From contig JAKSZT010037307.1 of NCBI GenBank assembly GCA_026826555.1, forward strand, positions 2,123,879 to 2,187,878: a DNA stretch of 64,000 bases. The letters are read 5' to 3'. Each line of letters begins with the position of its first letter. The stretch's first letter is position 1. The DNA is from Tolypeutes matacus. Its lineage: Eukaryota > Chordata > Mammalia > Cingulata > Chlamyphoridae. Below, piece after piece: positions 53,521 through 64,000 of this stretch. The position numbers and the translations under genes were made by a program. The notes under the pieces are model-generated. The model had not been told where the DNA came from. It made no database searches and saw only the letters and a list, made by a program, of their open reading frames with translations.

Positions 53521-54904
53521 GAGCGTGGGTCTGCGTAGCGCCGGTGGGGTGGGGGCCGCCCAGAGCAGAGCCCTGGGGTTAGGGACAGAGCCGGGCGGGG
53601 CCCGACTCTGGGCTGCCGCCGGCGCTTATCTACCAGCAGCCCTGGCCAGGGAGCTCTCTGTCCCCGCAGCCTCTCACCCGCTCTGCTCACTGGCGCCTTG
53701 CTGTGGCCTCTGCCTGCCTTTCCGGGTGCCTTGGGCCTCACGGGCTCAGATCCACCCAGAACCAGAGATCTCCCGGTGAAAAGGTTTCCCAGTGGAGATG
53801 AACTTGGACAGGCAAGCTCCCTCCGCCTGTGGACTGGCAGGCTACTGGGGCAGCGAGACCCGGACAGAATTGTAGGCGAGGCCGGGCAGCAGTCAGCAGG
53901 GATGTCCCCTCCCTCCACCGCCCCCAAGTCTGGCTGCCCACCTTGCCTTTGATGGAGACCCTACTTGCTGGTCTACTGCTTCCTCTTCCCCATCAACCAC
54001 ATCGGACTAGTTAAGTGAGAAATGGTCCCCACTTTCCGAGGCCACTTATATTTGTGTGCACAGTGTCCCCACAAGGCCAGACCCAGGAGCAGAAAGAGTG
54101 ACCCTGGCCACTGACCGGGGTGGAAAGTTAGGAAACTAGAATGTTCATCACAGTGTTGTTTATAATTGCGAGACTGGAAACATGGCCCTGTCCTTCTGGA
54201 GGCTGGGCATTGGAGGGTGAACATGGAAGTACTAGGAAAGAGCATGTAGAAACAAACAGGAGGCTAGCAAACTGTACCTTCCAGCTTCTTTTTAAAAAAA
54301 GAATAAAGAAACACAAGAAGGAAGGGCATCAAGATGTTGACTCCGGGAGTGGGGGGTGGGGGGACAGCCTGGGGCTAGGCTGATATATATATATTTTTTT
54401 AAATCTGCATTTTGTAAGTTTTCAAGCAACTCTGGGTAATTCTGGCAGGGAGGTAGGCCTTTCTGAGGAAGAACTAAGGTCTGGGCAGTCCCAAGAAATC
54501 GGGGTTGGAGTGGGCAGAGCTAGGCCTGGAGAGCAGACAAGTGCAGGGCTTGTTGGCAGCACCAGGGGGCAGCACCTGCTCACCTGACTCCCAAGTACCA
54601 GGCCCAGAAAGCTGGGTGTGACACCCACAGGTCATGGAGGCACTGCTCCCAACAGTCTGAGCAGTGGGCTGCTCCCTCCAGGTCCAAGCTTGGCCCTTTC
54701 CTCTGGCGCCTTCGTGGCAGGCCCACTGTGTCTGAACGGCTTGGTTTGGACACCACCTCTCCAACTTTGCCCTTTTACTCTTTTCCCTTTAAGCTTGAAC
54801 AGACAAGATTGTCACAAATTTGTGGATTTATTCCTCCAGCTCAAACCTTCTCACTGAGGAGTAAGCATTCTCATTTCAGAAACCATCCCAGAGACAGTCT
54901 GTAG
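53521..54904. other. APEH-BSN intergenic interval
   Basis: The first part (to about 53.7 kb) is the edge of the CpG island. Beyond it I see no conserved reading frame. A diverged L1-like piece occupies about 54125-54420, followed by unremarkable sequence up to the BSN poly(A) site. Confidence 0.6.
54125..54420 (+). mobile_element. Probable old LINE-1 3' fragment
   Basis: Contains 'aatgttcatcacagtgttgtttataattgcgagactggaaac', a phrase typical of old L1M 3' regions, and later a TATATATATA run with T-rich sequence. Diverged; edges uncertain. Confidence 0.5.
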
Positions 54905-54923
54905 GTCGTTTATATCAAGTCCT

Positions 54924-54929
54924 TTTATT
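54924..54929 (-). terminator. BSN: BSN polyadenylation signal AATAAA
   Basis: TTTATT on the plus strand (AATAAA on minus), about 20 nt before a likely cleavage region. A second TTTATT near 54826 could be an alternative distal signal. Confidence 0.6.
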
Positions 54930-55277
54930 CTGATATCACAGAATTACCTTGTCACAATACAGGGGGAGGGACACTGAAGTACCACGAGTTCTCACAAAGC
55001 ACAGGAGGACAGCACACAGTTCACAAGCTGATGTGGAGGACTCGGGTCATTGCACTTACAACTGTAAACTTGTTTGTTTGACTTTGTACAGCACTCTTTC
55101 CCCTCAAGTAAAGGAGAGAAGGAAAGAGGGAAAGAAAGGGAGGGAGAGAGGAAGGGGGAAGCAAAAACAAGACATGTAAGCTAGCGGGGGGAAAGGCGGT
55201 GGGCGGCCACCACTCTCCGGGGCACTGCACTTAGAGAGAAGGAGCTGGTTTGACCGCAAAGGCTGAATGAGACAGAC

Positions 55278-55320
55278 AAGCACGCACGCGCGCACACACA
55301 CACACTCACACACGTTCACG
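55278..55320. repeat. (CA)n / CACG low-complexity run in BSN 3'UTR
   Basis: Alternating CACG and CACA dinucleotides over about 40 bp, inside the inferred BSN terminal exon. Confidence 0.8.
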
Positions 55321-58300
55321 TGCACGAGCACACGATGTCTCATGACTTCCATGGTTCTCCAGTGCCACCCCAGCACACGTGGCAGCAAGGCTGCTGGTAC
55401 CCAGGGAAATGGAGATGGCATCTCCAGGGAGTTTCACTGGATTAGGCCTGTCCCTCCAATTCTGTCAGAATCCACACTGACAAGGATTTACAGCAGGGGT
55501 GGGGGGTGGGGGGGTGGGGGCGGTGCGGGCAGCAGGGCGGGACTGCACTGCCTGGCAAAGAATCTGCCTAAGAAACTCCCCAGGTTCCAGAAGACAGTGC
55601 CATTGTTGCCTTCTCATTGTGGGCCCCAAGACCATGGGGCGGGGGGGGGGGGCTGTGAAGTGAGTGTACTGGGCCCTGAAATAGAGGAGGCAATGCCCTT
55701 GCTCGTGATGCTGGGGTGGGGGGAGGCAGGTATGGAAAGGCCTGGCCTGCATCCTAGAGACTCTGTGCCCATTTGGAGACGTGCCTGTTGCTCTCCACTG
55801 CCCAAGGCACCAAATGCTGGTCCCGCGGCCTTTGGCTACAGTGCCCTGGAGCCACAGCAGCATCTACACAAGGCCCGGGACACCCATGGCCCAGAGACCT
55901 GCTCCAGCCACCTTCACAGAGGATGGACATGTCCTGTGTAGAGTGGGGGTGAGGGGATAGCAGATGTCAGAAGTTTCAGACTCAGAAGGCTTGGCCAGAA
56001 AGGAAATTTGCTGACAAGTCAACATTTTAGAGCCTGAGATGGGGCAGGCTGGCAGCTGCCTTGCTGCAATCTCTCCTCCTCTTGCCTGCCCCTGCCCCAT
56101 GCCCTGGCCTTATCGGAGAGGAATACTGCCCTGGCCCCTCAAGTAGCCAGCCGCTAGGCACAGACCTGGCCCGGTGACCAAGGTGCTTGGCCACAGCCTC
56201 CTCACTCCTTGCTCAGATGACCTCAGAGGGCCCAGACCTGATGGCTGGCAGGAGGTGGGTGTCCTGTGGGATGGGTAAGGGCCAGGTTCTCGGGCTCAAC
56301 ACCAAGGTTGGCAGCTCCCCCCATGCAGGGGCATATAGACCTTCTAGGAAAGCATGAGGAATGTGGACCCCTGAGGAATGCATGGTGCAAACCAGAGCAC
56401 TCTGGAGGAGGGCCAGGCTGTGGGGGTAGGGCAGCTACTGCCTGCTGCACTCCAAAGCTCCAGGACTCCAGGAGCTAACAATAGTGAAGGATTGGAGCTT
56501 CGGAGATGGGGTGGGCAGGGAAGGTAGGCCCCAGGGACAAATACAGAGAGAGCCACACAGAACTTTCTGTTTTGCTATTGAGAAGCTTTCCAAGAAACGC
56601 AGCTTGAAGCCATTGTCTATGTGAAGAGTACATTTGCTCTGGTCCCAGATGGCATTGTCAGCTGTCCTGGCCACAACTGCCAAAGACCCAGCTCTTCCTG
56701 AGTGCTCTTCAGCCCCCTGGCCCCAGCCCAGATCTCCTGGATCACATACCTATGAGCGTCCCAGCCACAGAGGAGAGGCATGGAGCAGGCTCCTCAGGAG
56801 CTGGGGTCCTCAGGACACAGCCATGCCCTGCCCTGGACCGCTACCTCTCTGACCACAGGTGCAGCCCAGCTCTGCCCTTGAGCAGCGCCCAGCTGGGAAG
56901 GGCCGGCCAGAGGCCCTCGGCTCAGGGCTGGGGTAGGAGGGGGAACGACATACAGATAAGAATCCTATGGAACACTCAGAACATTCACGCTCGTGCATCC
57001 TGTGTGGGCTCCCACCAGCATGACTCCTCAAGGGGCTCCTCACCTGCCCATCTTGGACAGAGACCTGCAGGGGCAGTGGGGGCCTGCACTGCCTGCCCCC
57101 AGCCTAGCACGCTCGGGCAACAATTCCAGCAGGTCCTCACTAGTCTGTGCAGAGCTCAGCTAGAAGCACTCCTGAAGAAGAGGTTCTGAGACAAAAAGAA
57201 CTCCAAGCAAGAGGGTCGAGCATTTAAAATGGATGAAACCGTGCAAAGAGGCTGTGAGCTGGGCATGCACCGCTGCGGGACAGGCGGAGACTCACCTGGC
57301 AGCAGCGGGTCCTGCCACAGGTCAAACATGCCACAGACTGAGAACTTCACACACACGGGGGGGAGGAGGGGGAGGGGGAGGGGATATGAGCATATCTATC
57401 AGTTTCTCAACTGCATGTTTGCAATTAAATCCTTATACATCACATGGAATTTATTAAATATTAACAGTGGTCTTTGAGGGTTTATATTTCATTGCATAGA
57501 CATTAGAGATGAGCCTTGTGGTTGTGCCCAAGATGAAGAGAGGCCTCCGAGGGAAGGGCCCTGTGGAGGAGTGCTGCCAGCCCGCCAGGTGGATGGCAGG
57601 CGCCATGCTCCCCTGTCCCCCATCGCCACAGGGCTCTGGGCCCTTCCCTTGGCTGGCAGAAACCCTGGCCCCCTGCTCTGAGCACGCTCACTGGTGATGG
57701 CTTAAGAAGGACTGGAATTGCACGGTAAACAGAGGCGGGCTGAGGGGCCTCCCTAGACCTCGCCCGGGGTTGTGCTCTTGGTGCCCTGCTGCCTGCTATT
57801 GCTGCTAAGTCACCGTTTTCCCTGTGCTGAGCAGGGGCAGAGCAGAGAGGAAAAACCAAACCATCAGTCCCAAGGTGGTGGTGGGGGAGAGGCAAGGGGG
57901 CGAGCAAAGAGAGAGGAGAGAGAAAGGAGGAGAAAGAGAAGCAAAAGAAAAGTGTTTATGAGGTATACATGTAAATCAAACTGGAATGATTAAGGCTGTT
58001 CTTGAAATTAAAAGAAATCCCCAGGTGGACGGATGAGGAGCCGGCTGGTCAAGACAATGGCGGTGCCGCTGGGATGCTCACGGTGACCGGGGTGGGGGAT
58101 GGCTTTGAGGTGGTGGCAGGCATGCTGGCACGCTGCCACCCATGGGCTGGGAGAAGCCTCAGCCGGCGCCCACGCTGCTTTTCGGTGCTATGGCCTCTTA
58201 TTTCAGCGATGAGACAGTGTTAGGTCCTATTGTTTGTAAAGTTCTCCCAACCCCACGTTGGCCACATGGAGTTTGCTCCACTGTCACCCAGAAGGCAGGG

Positions 58301-59549
58301 TGAGGGGGGCAGGGCCTTGTGGCCACAGAGGGATCTGGGCCAGCTGGAATGTGAAGGAAACGGAGCCTGAAGCCCCAGCCCTCAGGCAAAGCCCCTCTCC
58401 AAGGCTGTGGAAAAACTTCTGGGATGGCAGAGGGAGGGCTGCATCCGTCGAAAGTGGAAGAGTGGGCCCGAACTCTGTGTATAACGCATGCAGGTCTGGC
58501 TGGCCAGGCCGCAGGAGGGCGGCTGTGGGAAGAGTGGCAAGATGGCCGCGGCGGCAGGTTTCTGGAGAGGACTCCTCCCTCCCAGTGACTGCTGTGCCTT
58601 GGAGGTGGTGCCCTGAGGAGAGCAGGGTCTCTGGAAAGACAATCAAAGGCCCCCCCGGGCCAACAGTCGTACTTGTCCAGCAGATGCTTCACTTCGCCCA
58701 GGCAGCTGCTGTTAGAAAGCATCCTGTCCTCAGCTGAGGACCTGCCTGCTGCGTCCCACCCGGTGTGAGGCTTTGGGCCAAGGGTTTGCCAGATTGTAGA
58801 TGCTTGGAAGAGAAAAGGGAGGGAGGGAGGAAGGAAAGAGGAGAGAAAGAAGGATTTTGTCAAGAAGTGTGGACAGCTGCTTTCCACCCTCGTGCTCCTC
58901 TCAGCCAAGTCTGCCATGTGCCTGCAGCCCACCCCCTCCTCCCTCAGGGGCTCCCACACCACTGAGGCTTGGGGAGGTGGGTGCTGGGGCCCAGGTTTAA
59001 GGTCACAGAGACAAGGAAAGAAGGAAAAATCAGGTCGGCCAGGAAAGGACATTTCTTTTAATGTAACAAATGTTGCCTTTTGTCTTGCTTAAGAGTGAAG
59101 GAGGTGGAATTTTGTTTAAAATGGCATGACTCTCCCTGCCCAAGCCTCTCCCAGCCACCTCTGAAACAGCCACAAAAGACTCCAGGAGAGGGACACTCAC
59201 AGCAGCACTGACCACTTGGCCCAATCATTAGCCCAATGCCAAAACGTGAGGGAGATTTCTTTAAAGTCTGTGGTCTCAGTGGCCCACCCATGCCGTGTGG
59301 CAGGACCCAGAACAAAGCCACGCCTGTGGCTCTTTCCCTCCCCAGGGACCGAGCCCTGGCCCCAGACAAGGTTGGTACTGCCATGAACCTGGGCCATGGC
59401 TGCCCTTCCTTCCCCTCCCCCCAGCACCACTTCTGATTGCACGTTTCAGGGCAACTCTGAGGATCCATTCAACTGAGCGGGAAAGCTGCAGGGAGCCTGC
59501 TGTCGTGGGGTGAAGACAGGAAGAGCGCCGGGGGCACTGCACCGTGGCT

Positions 59550-60020
59550 ACTGCAATTGGAATCAACGCTGCGCTCTTTACTTTGCCCTACAAAGCCCAC
59601 CCCAGCTGTCTCCCACCCATTCCACCACTGCGGCTCTAGCTGTGCTGCCTTTCGCCTATCCCTGACGCCCCGCAGCCTCACCCCGGCATCAGAACCCCTC
59701 GCCCAGCCACGTCCCACAGCAGCCTCATCTCCTCCTTCAAGCGTTACCTCACACGCCTCCCGCACTGACCCTGTCCCCAGAGCAGACCCACTGCCCCCAC
59801 ACCCTGCTTCAGTGGCTTCATGGCCACTGAAATTAACTTTTTACATTTAATTTTAAGAAAATTTTTAAACTTTTTTAGTCTCTGTCTCCCTTCATAGGTT
59901 GTCAGCTTCGGAGGGCAGGGACTTGGTCTTGTTCCCTGCTGTGTCCCCAGTGCCTGGAACAGGGCCCACACCTACCTGAGGCTTGACAGACATCTGCTGA
60001 ATAAAAAATACAAGGAAGGA
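59550..60020 (+). mobile_element. LINE L2 3'-end fragment
   Basis: Ends 'gttgtcagcttcggagggcagggacttggtcttgttccctgctgtgtccccagtgcctggaacagggcc..tgctgaata', a well-preserved L2 3' terminus; the upstream 'ctcctccttcaagcgttacctcac' also fits L2. It lies in what I infer to be a BSN 3'UTR intron. Confidence 0.75.
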
Positions 60021-60964
60021 AGACTGAGCCTTTGCAGCCCCAGCACTGCTCCTCCAGAGACAGGCAGCCCTGTAGATGCCACTCCCGGCTCCTTCCCTGC
60101 CACAAGCTGGCCCGGCCAGGGCAAGAGAACCTGCGGGCACCAGGGCTCCCTCAAAGCGACCTGCTGACTGTCTGGCCCTGGCCACGGACACCCACTGTGA
60201 GATGCACCCAAACCTCTGTACTCCTAACCCGAGATATGGCAGAGGAGGGGAAGGGGAGGCTCTGGGGCTGTGGGGTGGTGGGAGGAGTACAGAGCAGCAC
60301 TGAGCCCAGCTACCCTCCCAGCTATCCTGGAGGCTGTCCCTCTTTCTTCCCCCTCAGGGGCAGGGCAGGGCAGAGCCAGGGAAGGCTCCAGGAGCCAAGG
60401 CTTCAATCCTGAAGCCCTTCCACTCTCTTCCTGGACTGAGACGACCTGTCTGGATGGCCTCCCTTTCTTCTCTGTCCCTCCACTCATTCTACTTTTCCAT
60501 CTTGCAGGCCATGACCTCAGCCTGGGAAGATAAGAGCGTCTTGACTTCATGCCCCAAGTGCTAAGGCTTTGCAGGGTTCTGGGACACCAGCCTCTCCCAA
60601 CGAGCTGGAGCAAAGGCGCCAGCACCGGGCATCAGGGGCGGGGCACGCTCCCCCAGTGCCCAGGAGCCATGGGCCACCCTCTACCCAGGTCGGCTTTGGA
60701 CTCGGCACCCAGCACACAGACCTTGAGCATGGGACACAGTTGGCCTCAACGGGCCCCTCCCCAAGGGTACCGTCTGAGTCATCTGCCGCCATCTCAACTC
60801 AGTGAACCCTGCCTCCCAAAGAGCTGCTGGGCCTGTCACAACCAAAGGAGGCCCCCTAGAGCCCTGGAAGTTGATGCTTGCAGGAGGTGGGTGGCTCTGA
60901 TTGGCCAGGCCTTGGCTCTTTGCCCTCCTCCCTCGTCCTACTCCACCCTGGTCCTGACACTCAC

Positions 60965-61057
60965 TGTTATACGCAGAGTCCAGAGCTGTGCCCAGGCCTT
61001 TGACTCCAGAGATTTTTCCACAGCAATGACATCATCTTCCTTCATCTCCTCAGGAAC
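60965..61057 (-). other. BSN: Probable internal 3'UTR exon of BSN (93 nt)
   Basis: On the minus strand: acceptor TTCTGCAG just before 61057, donor ACA|GTGAGT after 60965. It follows a very strong donor (CACAGG|GTAAGT, exon end 61379) that sits 14 nt past the BSN stop. Exon-like purine-rich sequence (GAGGAGATGAAGGAAGATG) looks like a splicing enhancer. It would be noncoding, since the stop is in the previous exon. Confidence 0.6.
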
Positions 61058-61392
61058 CTGCAGAACATGTATAGAGGAGGGCTGGGGAGGTGCTGCAAAG
61101 AGGAGGCCACGCCTACAGCCTAAGGGCGGTGAAGAGCCCTGTGGGGAGGTGGGGGTAGTGGAGAAGGACAAGGGGACGTTGGCCCCTGGCTCTCCTTCTC
61201 TAGGGGCCTCTACTGAACTGGCCCTGCTTTAGGGGCTCTGTGCATAGTTCCCTCCCCTTTCTCCCACACCCGTTGAAGGCTGGACTCCTCCCAGAGGATG
61301 CCTGAGGACGTGGAGCCCCCTATGCCAGCACCTCAGGCCTTTCCCAGGGGAGGCTGGGTACAGGCCGCTGAGACTTACCCTGTGGGGCATGG

Positions 61393-64000
61393 TCACCAGA
61401 ACGAGGAAAATTTTTTGCCAAAAGCAGAGACAGCTGTGACACAGGAAGAGGAGAGAGGTGTTAGAAATCAGGCCAGACCCCCTCCTAGTCAGAGCCATTG
61501 GGGCATAGCAAAGCCTGCGGGGCAGGGACTGTCCAGAGGCCCACTGGGCAGCAGCAGCCGGGCCCCCAGGCTGGCCTCTGGCTCGGTGACCGAGACTGGA
61601 ACCAGCCTCCAAGCCCAGCCTCCGCCAGGGTGGGGCCGCCACCCAGCTGCCATGTGGCCCTGGCTGCAGGCAGCACCTACCTTCCGTCAGCTTGCCGGCT
61701 TGCTCTGCTGCCCCTCCAGGGAGGATTTTGGAGAGCACACTCTCCCCCTCAGCACCCGGCTGGCTGGCAGGAGCCCCTGGGGTCCCAGCAGGCCTGGCAC
61801 CAGCCTTCATGCCTAAAGGGAGAGAAAGCCCCCTCAGGAGCCCGCCTGGCCTGGCTCTGCAGGTCTGAGTGGAGAAGCAGCCACGAGAGGACGGGAGCCC
61901 AGGTACCCTGTGAGGTGGGAGCGTGAGGAGCAGAGCAGGGGGAGTAAAGAGAGGAAGAGAAGATGTGGGAGGAAGCAGAAAAAGAAGAGGACCAGGAAGG
62001 TAAAGAAGGAGAAAGGGAGGAAAAGGCAGAGGGGGACGAGAAGACAGAGGAGAAAGGAAGACGCCGCAGCCCTGGTGCGCCCAGGTTCTCTGCCCTAAGG
62101 TCCTGGAGCTGGGGACCCGCTGGTTATGGCTCGCTCCAACCCCAGGCTCACTTGCTGCTGGGGAGGTCTGCAGCCTGCGGGCCCCTTCTCAGGGAGCCAG
62201 GAGGGCATGCAGTGGGGGGAAGCTCAGGAAATGGGGTAGGGGTGGGCTGAGGGGGCAGCCAGGTACCCCCAGATATTCTGGGCCACGGCTGAGGGGGCCA
62301 GGGCTGGGCTTACCTGCAGGCCCAGGTCCCGGTGGTGGCTGGGCCTGAGGAGGCCTCCCCTGCTGTGGTGCTTTGGCTGTCCCTTTAGAGCCGTCTGCCT
62401 GTTCCGCCCGTGGCTGCAACACAGAGTCCAGGGCTGAGATGCCACCCACGACCCCACCCACGCCCAGCCTGGAGCCAGGGGCTGTCTGGACCTACGCACT
62501 GGGGTCCTACTCACCGCTCCTGCTGGCTGGGGGCCTGTGGCCGTCGTGGGGCCTGGCTGAGGCTTCCCTGCCGGCTGGCTGGCAGCGGGCGCTGGGCCGC
62601 GGGCAGCTGGCTGGCTCTGCTGCTGCAGCCGACCCTGTGGCGGGGCCTGCTGGGGGTGCTGTGGCCCGACCCCTGGCTGCTGCTGCTGCTGCTGCTGCTG
62701 CTGCGTCTGTGGCTGGCGCGGGGCTGCCGCCGAGGGCAGCTGCCGGGAGGGTGGCGGCTGTGACTGCTGTGGCCCGGGAGGCGGCTGCCGACCTTGCGGC
62801 TGTGGCTGGGGCTCTGGCTTTGGCTGCAGGGCAGGGGGCCCGGGGTGGGCCTGCCGCGAGCCCTTCTTGCTGTCGGGGACGTGATGGTAGGCTGAAGGAA
62901 CACGGGGCTGCTGGGAGTACTCCGCAGAGCTGGCGTACCCAGGCTGACCCTTCTTCTGCGTGGCCGGGGCCGGGGTGGGCTGAGGCTGGGACCGGCCTTC
63001 GTGGCGACCCGGGTCCCGAACGTGTGGTTTGGCAGCACGCCGGCCCGGATCCTCGCCAGCGTGCCGGCCAGAGTGCCGCCCGTGGTCACTGTGGTGCCGG
63101 TGTTCCTTGGCGGAGGCGTGGCGGCCCAGGCCCCCCTCATCGTGCGGCCACAGGCCCTCCTCGGGGGGCTCGTCGTAGTCGTGGTAGCTGTGCCGGGCAG
63201 GGCCTCGCTTCTGGGAGGAGGAAGAGGAGACTGCGTGGCCCCCGTGGTGCCTGAACCGGTCGGAGCGGGCATCCCGGGGCTTATCAAACCAGTCTGTCTC
63301 CTCCTGGCCCAGGTGATATGCTTCAGAGACCAAAAAACAGAACACGGTCAACCCCCCGGCCGGCCGAGGGGAGGCCCAGCTGAAGCCATGCAGGGAAGCC
63401 GGAGAGTGGGCGCCACAGCCACACGCACAGCGCCGGGCCCCGAGCCCACCCTCCCACAACCGGGGGCCAGGGGTGCGGGCGGAACGGGCAAGGAGGGCAG
63501 CCTGCAGCAGGGGCCCTGAGTGAGGCGCCAGGCGGGCCCCGCTGGGACCGAAATCACCCCCAGCTGCCATTACCTTCGCTGTCAGAAACCACGCAGTGGG
63601 GGTCATCCAGGATGTAGCCCTCCTCGTGCTTATAGGTGTGGGCCCGCGGCCCTTCCTTGACGTGCTCCTGGACGTCAGGCATGGAGTGGCTGGAGCAGAA
63701 CTGAGGGCAGGTGTCCCCAGGAGGCAGGGCGCCCCCGGCGGGGCGGGGCCGCCCCAGCGGGCTGACGGGGCTCTCCTCCTCCGAGGCCTGGCTCCGCATG
63801 GGGGGCCGGGCGCGGCCGTGGGCCACGCTCAGGGACGAGGGCTTGGGGCCCGCTCTCTGAAGCCGCTCCACAGCCTCCCGCTCCCGCTCGTACCCCTTGC
63901 CCCGGCCACTGAAGTCATGGCTGGACGGCTTCTCCCCACGGTGCGCAGATGCCGCGCGGGCCCGGCCGCTCCCGCCATTCACGCGGTCGTCCTCCTCGGC
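61393..64000 (-). CDS. BSN: Bassoon, C-terminal part (5' partial)
   Basis: Giant presynaptic active-zone scaffold protein. The window holds the last five coding exons: 64000 (continues off the end)-63574, 63320-62515, 62413-62314, 61812-61681, 61433-61393, joined in frame to the conserved C-terminus 'AVSAFGKKFSSFW' and TGA. About 500 residues are seen: Ser/Arg/Gly-rich sequence ('EESPVSPLGRPRPAGG', 'HSMPDVQEHVKEGPRAHTY'), then 'AYHLGQEETDWFDKPRDARS', a His/Arg-rich stretch, and a Gln/Pro-rich region with a polyglutamine run. This region is likely disordered and holds no enzymatic domain. Piccolo (PCLO) is excluded by the match to remembered BSN text and by synteny. No frameshift is seen. Confidence 0.96.
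61920..62065. repeat. Polypurine tract (GGA/GAA-rich) in a BSN intron
   Basis: About 145 bp that is almost pure A and G on the plus strand, so the BSN pre-mRNA has a long polypyrimidine tract here, between exons 62413-62314 and 61812-61681. No regular unit. Confidence 0.85.
62677..62703. repeat. BSN: (CTG)9, read as polyglutamine in BSN
   Basis: Nine uninterrupted CTG triplets on the plus strand, that is CAG codons in the BSN reading frame, following a Gln-Thr pair. Further CAG/CAA-rich codons surround it. Confidence 0.92.

Larger units (their letters stand above)
54905..58802 (-). other. BSN: Probable terminal 3'UTR exon of BSN
   Basis: On the minus strand the exon would begin at 58802 after a pyrimidine-rich tract ending TCTTCCAAG, and end near 54905 after the AATAAA at 54929-54924. 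The 3.9 kb length agrees with the ~4 kb 3'UTR I recall for human BSN. The acceptor is the least certain part. The sequence contains CA-rich and G-rich low-complexity runs but no recognisable repeat family. Confidence 0.5.

Noticed and set aside
60938..61171. An open frame that could extend BSN beyond the FSSFW end
   Set aside because: The upstream exon has an in-frame TGA before its donor and the known BSN C-terminus ends there, so the downstream exon is better read as 3'UTR.
62373..63254. A 293-codon plus-strand open frame opposite BSN
   Set aside because: It overlaps the conserved BSN coding exon on the other strand and is Ala/Gly/Arg-rich in the way expected from reverse reading of a GC-rich, Gln/Pro-rich exon.

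Overview
The window is a gene-dense stretch of a placental mammal nuclear genome. The tRNA-derived SINEs, with a core reading roughly 'GTGGCTCAA..GGGTTCGATTCCC..CCTCC', look like the DAS-type SINEs that are abundant in armadillos and other Xenarthra. The best guess at the organism is an armadillo or close relative (inference from repeats and recalled families; no database search was possible). Every gene was recognised by reading the spliced protein; intron phases were checked so that all exons join in frame.

Gene order equals human 3p21.31 read in reverse: IP6K1 (+, 3' part only), GMPPB (+), AMIGO3 (+), RNF123 (-), MST1 (+), APEH (-), BSN (-, C-terminal part only). 1-11.4 kb holds the last four IP6K1 coding exons, a 2.8 kb 3'UTR and repeat-rich introns. 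11.4-14.1 kb is a CpG-rich promoter and the compact 9-exon GMPPB gene, which converges tail-to-tail on RNF123. 14.1-38.2 kb is RNF123 (38 coding exons, minus strand); its 3.3 kb intron 34 contains the complete intronless-coding AMIGO3 gene on the opposite strand. 38.2-43.4 kb is MST1 (18 coding exons), head-to-head with RNF123. 43.7-53.5 kb is APEH (22 coding exons) with a GC-box/CCAAT-rich promoter. 53.5-54.9 kb is intergenic. 54.9-64 kb is the 3' end of BSN, including a probable multi-exon 3'UTR.

The genes do not form a pathway; they are a conserved syntenic block: inositol pyrophosphate synthesis (IP6K1), GDP-mannose synthesis for glycosylation (GMPPB), neural adhesion (AMIGO3), ubiquitin ligation (RNF123), a secreted RON ligand (MST1), N-acyl-peptide hydrolysis (APEH) and a presynaptic scaffold (BSN). 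I see no novel gene system. The most notable signals are three introns with minor (U12) spliceosome signatures in IP6K1 and RNF123 (one of them AT-AC), a GC-AG intron in MST1, a triplicated 46-bp CCAAT/GC-box module upstream of APEH, a probable spliced BSN 3'UTR that would place an exon junction about 107 nt past the stop, a BSN polyglutamine tract longer than I recall in human, and a shared AT-rich poly(A) segment between GMPPB and RNF123.
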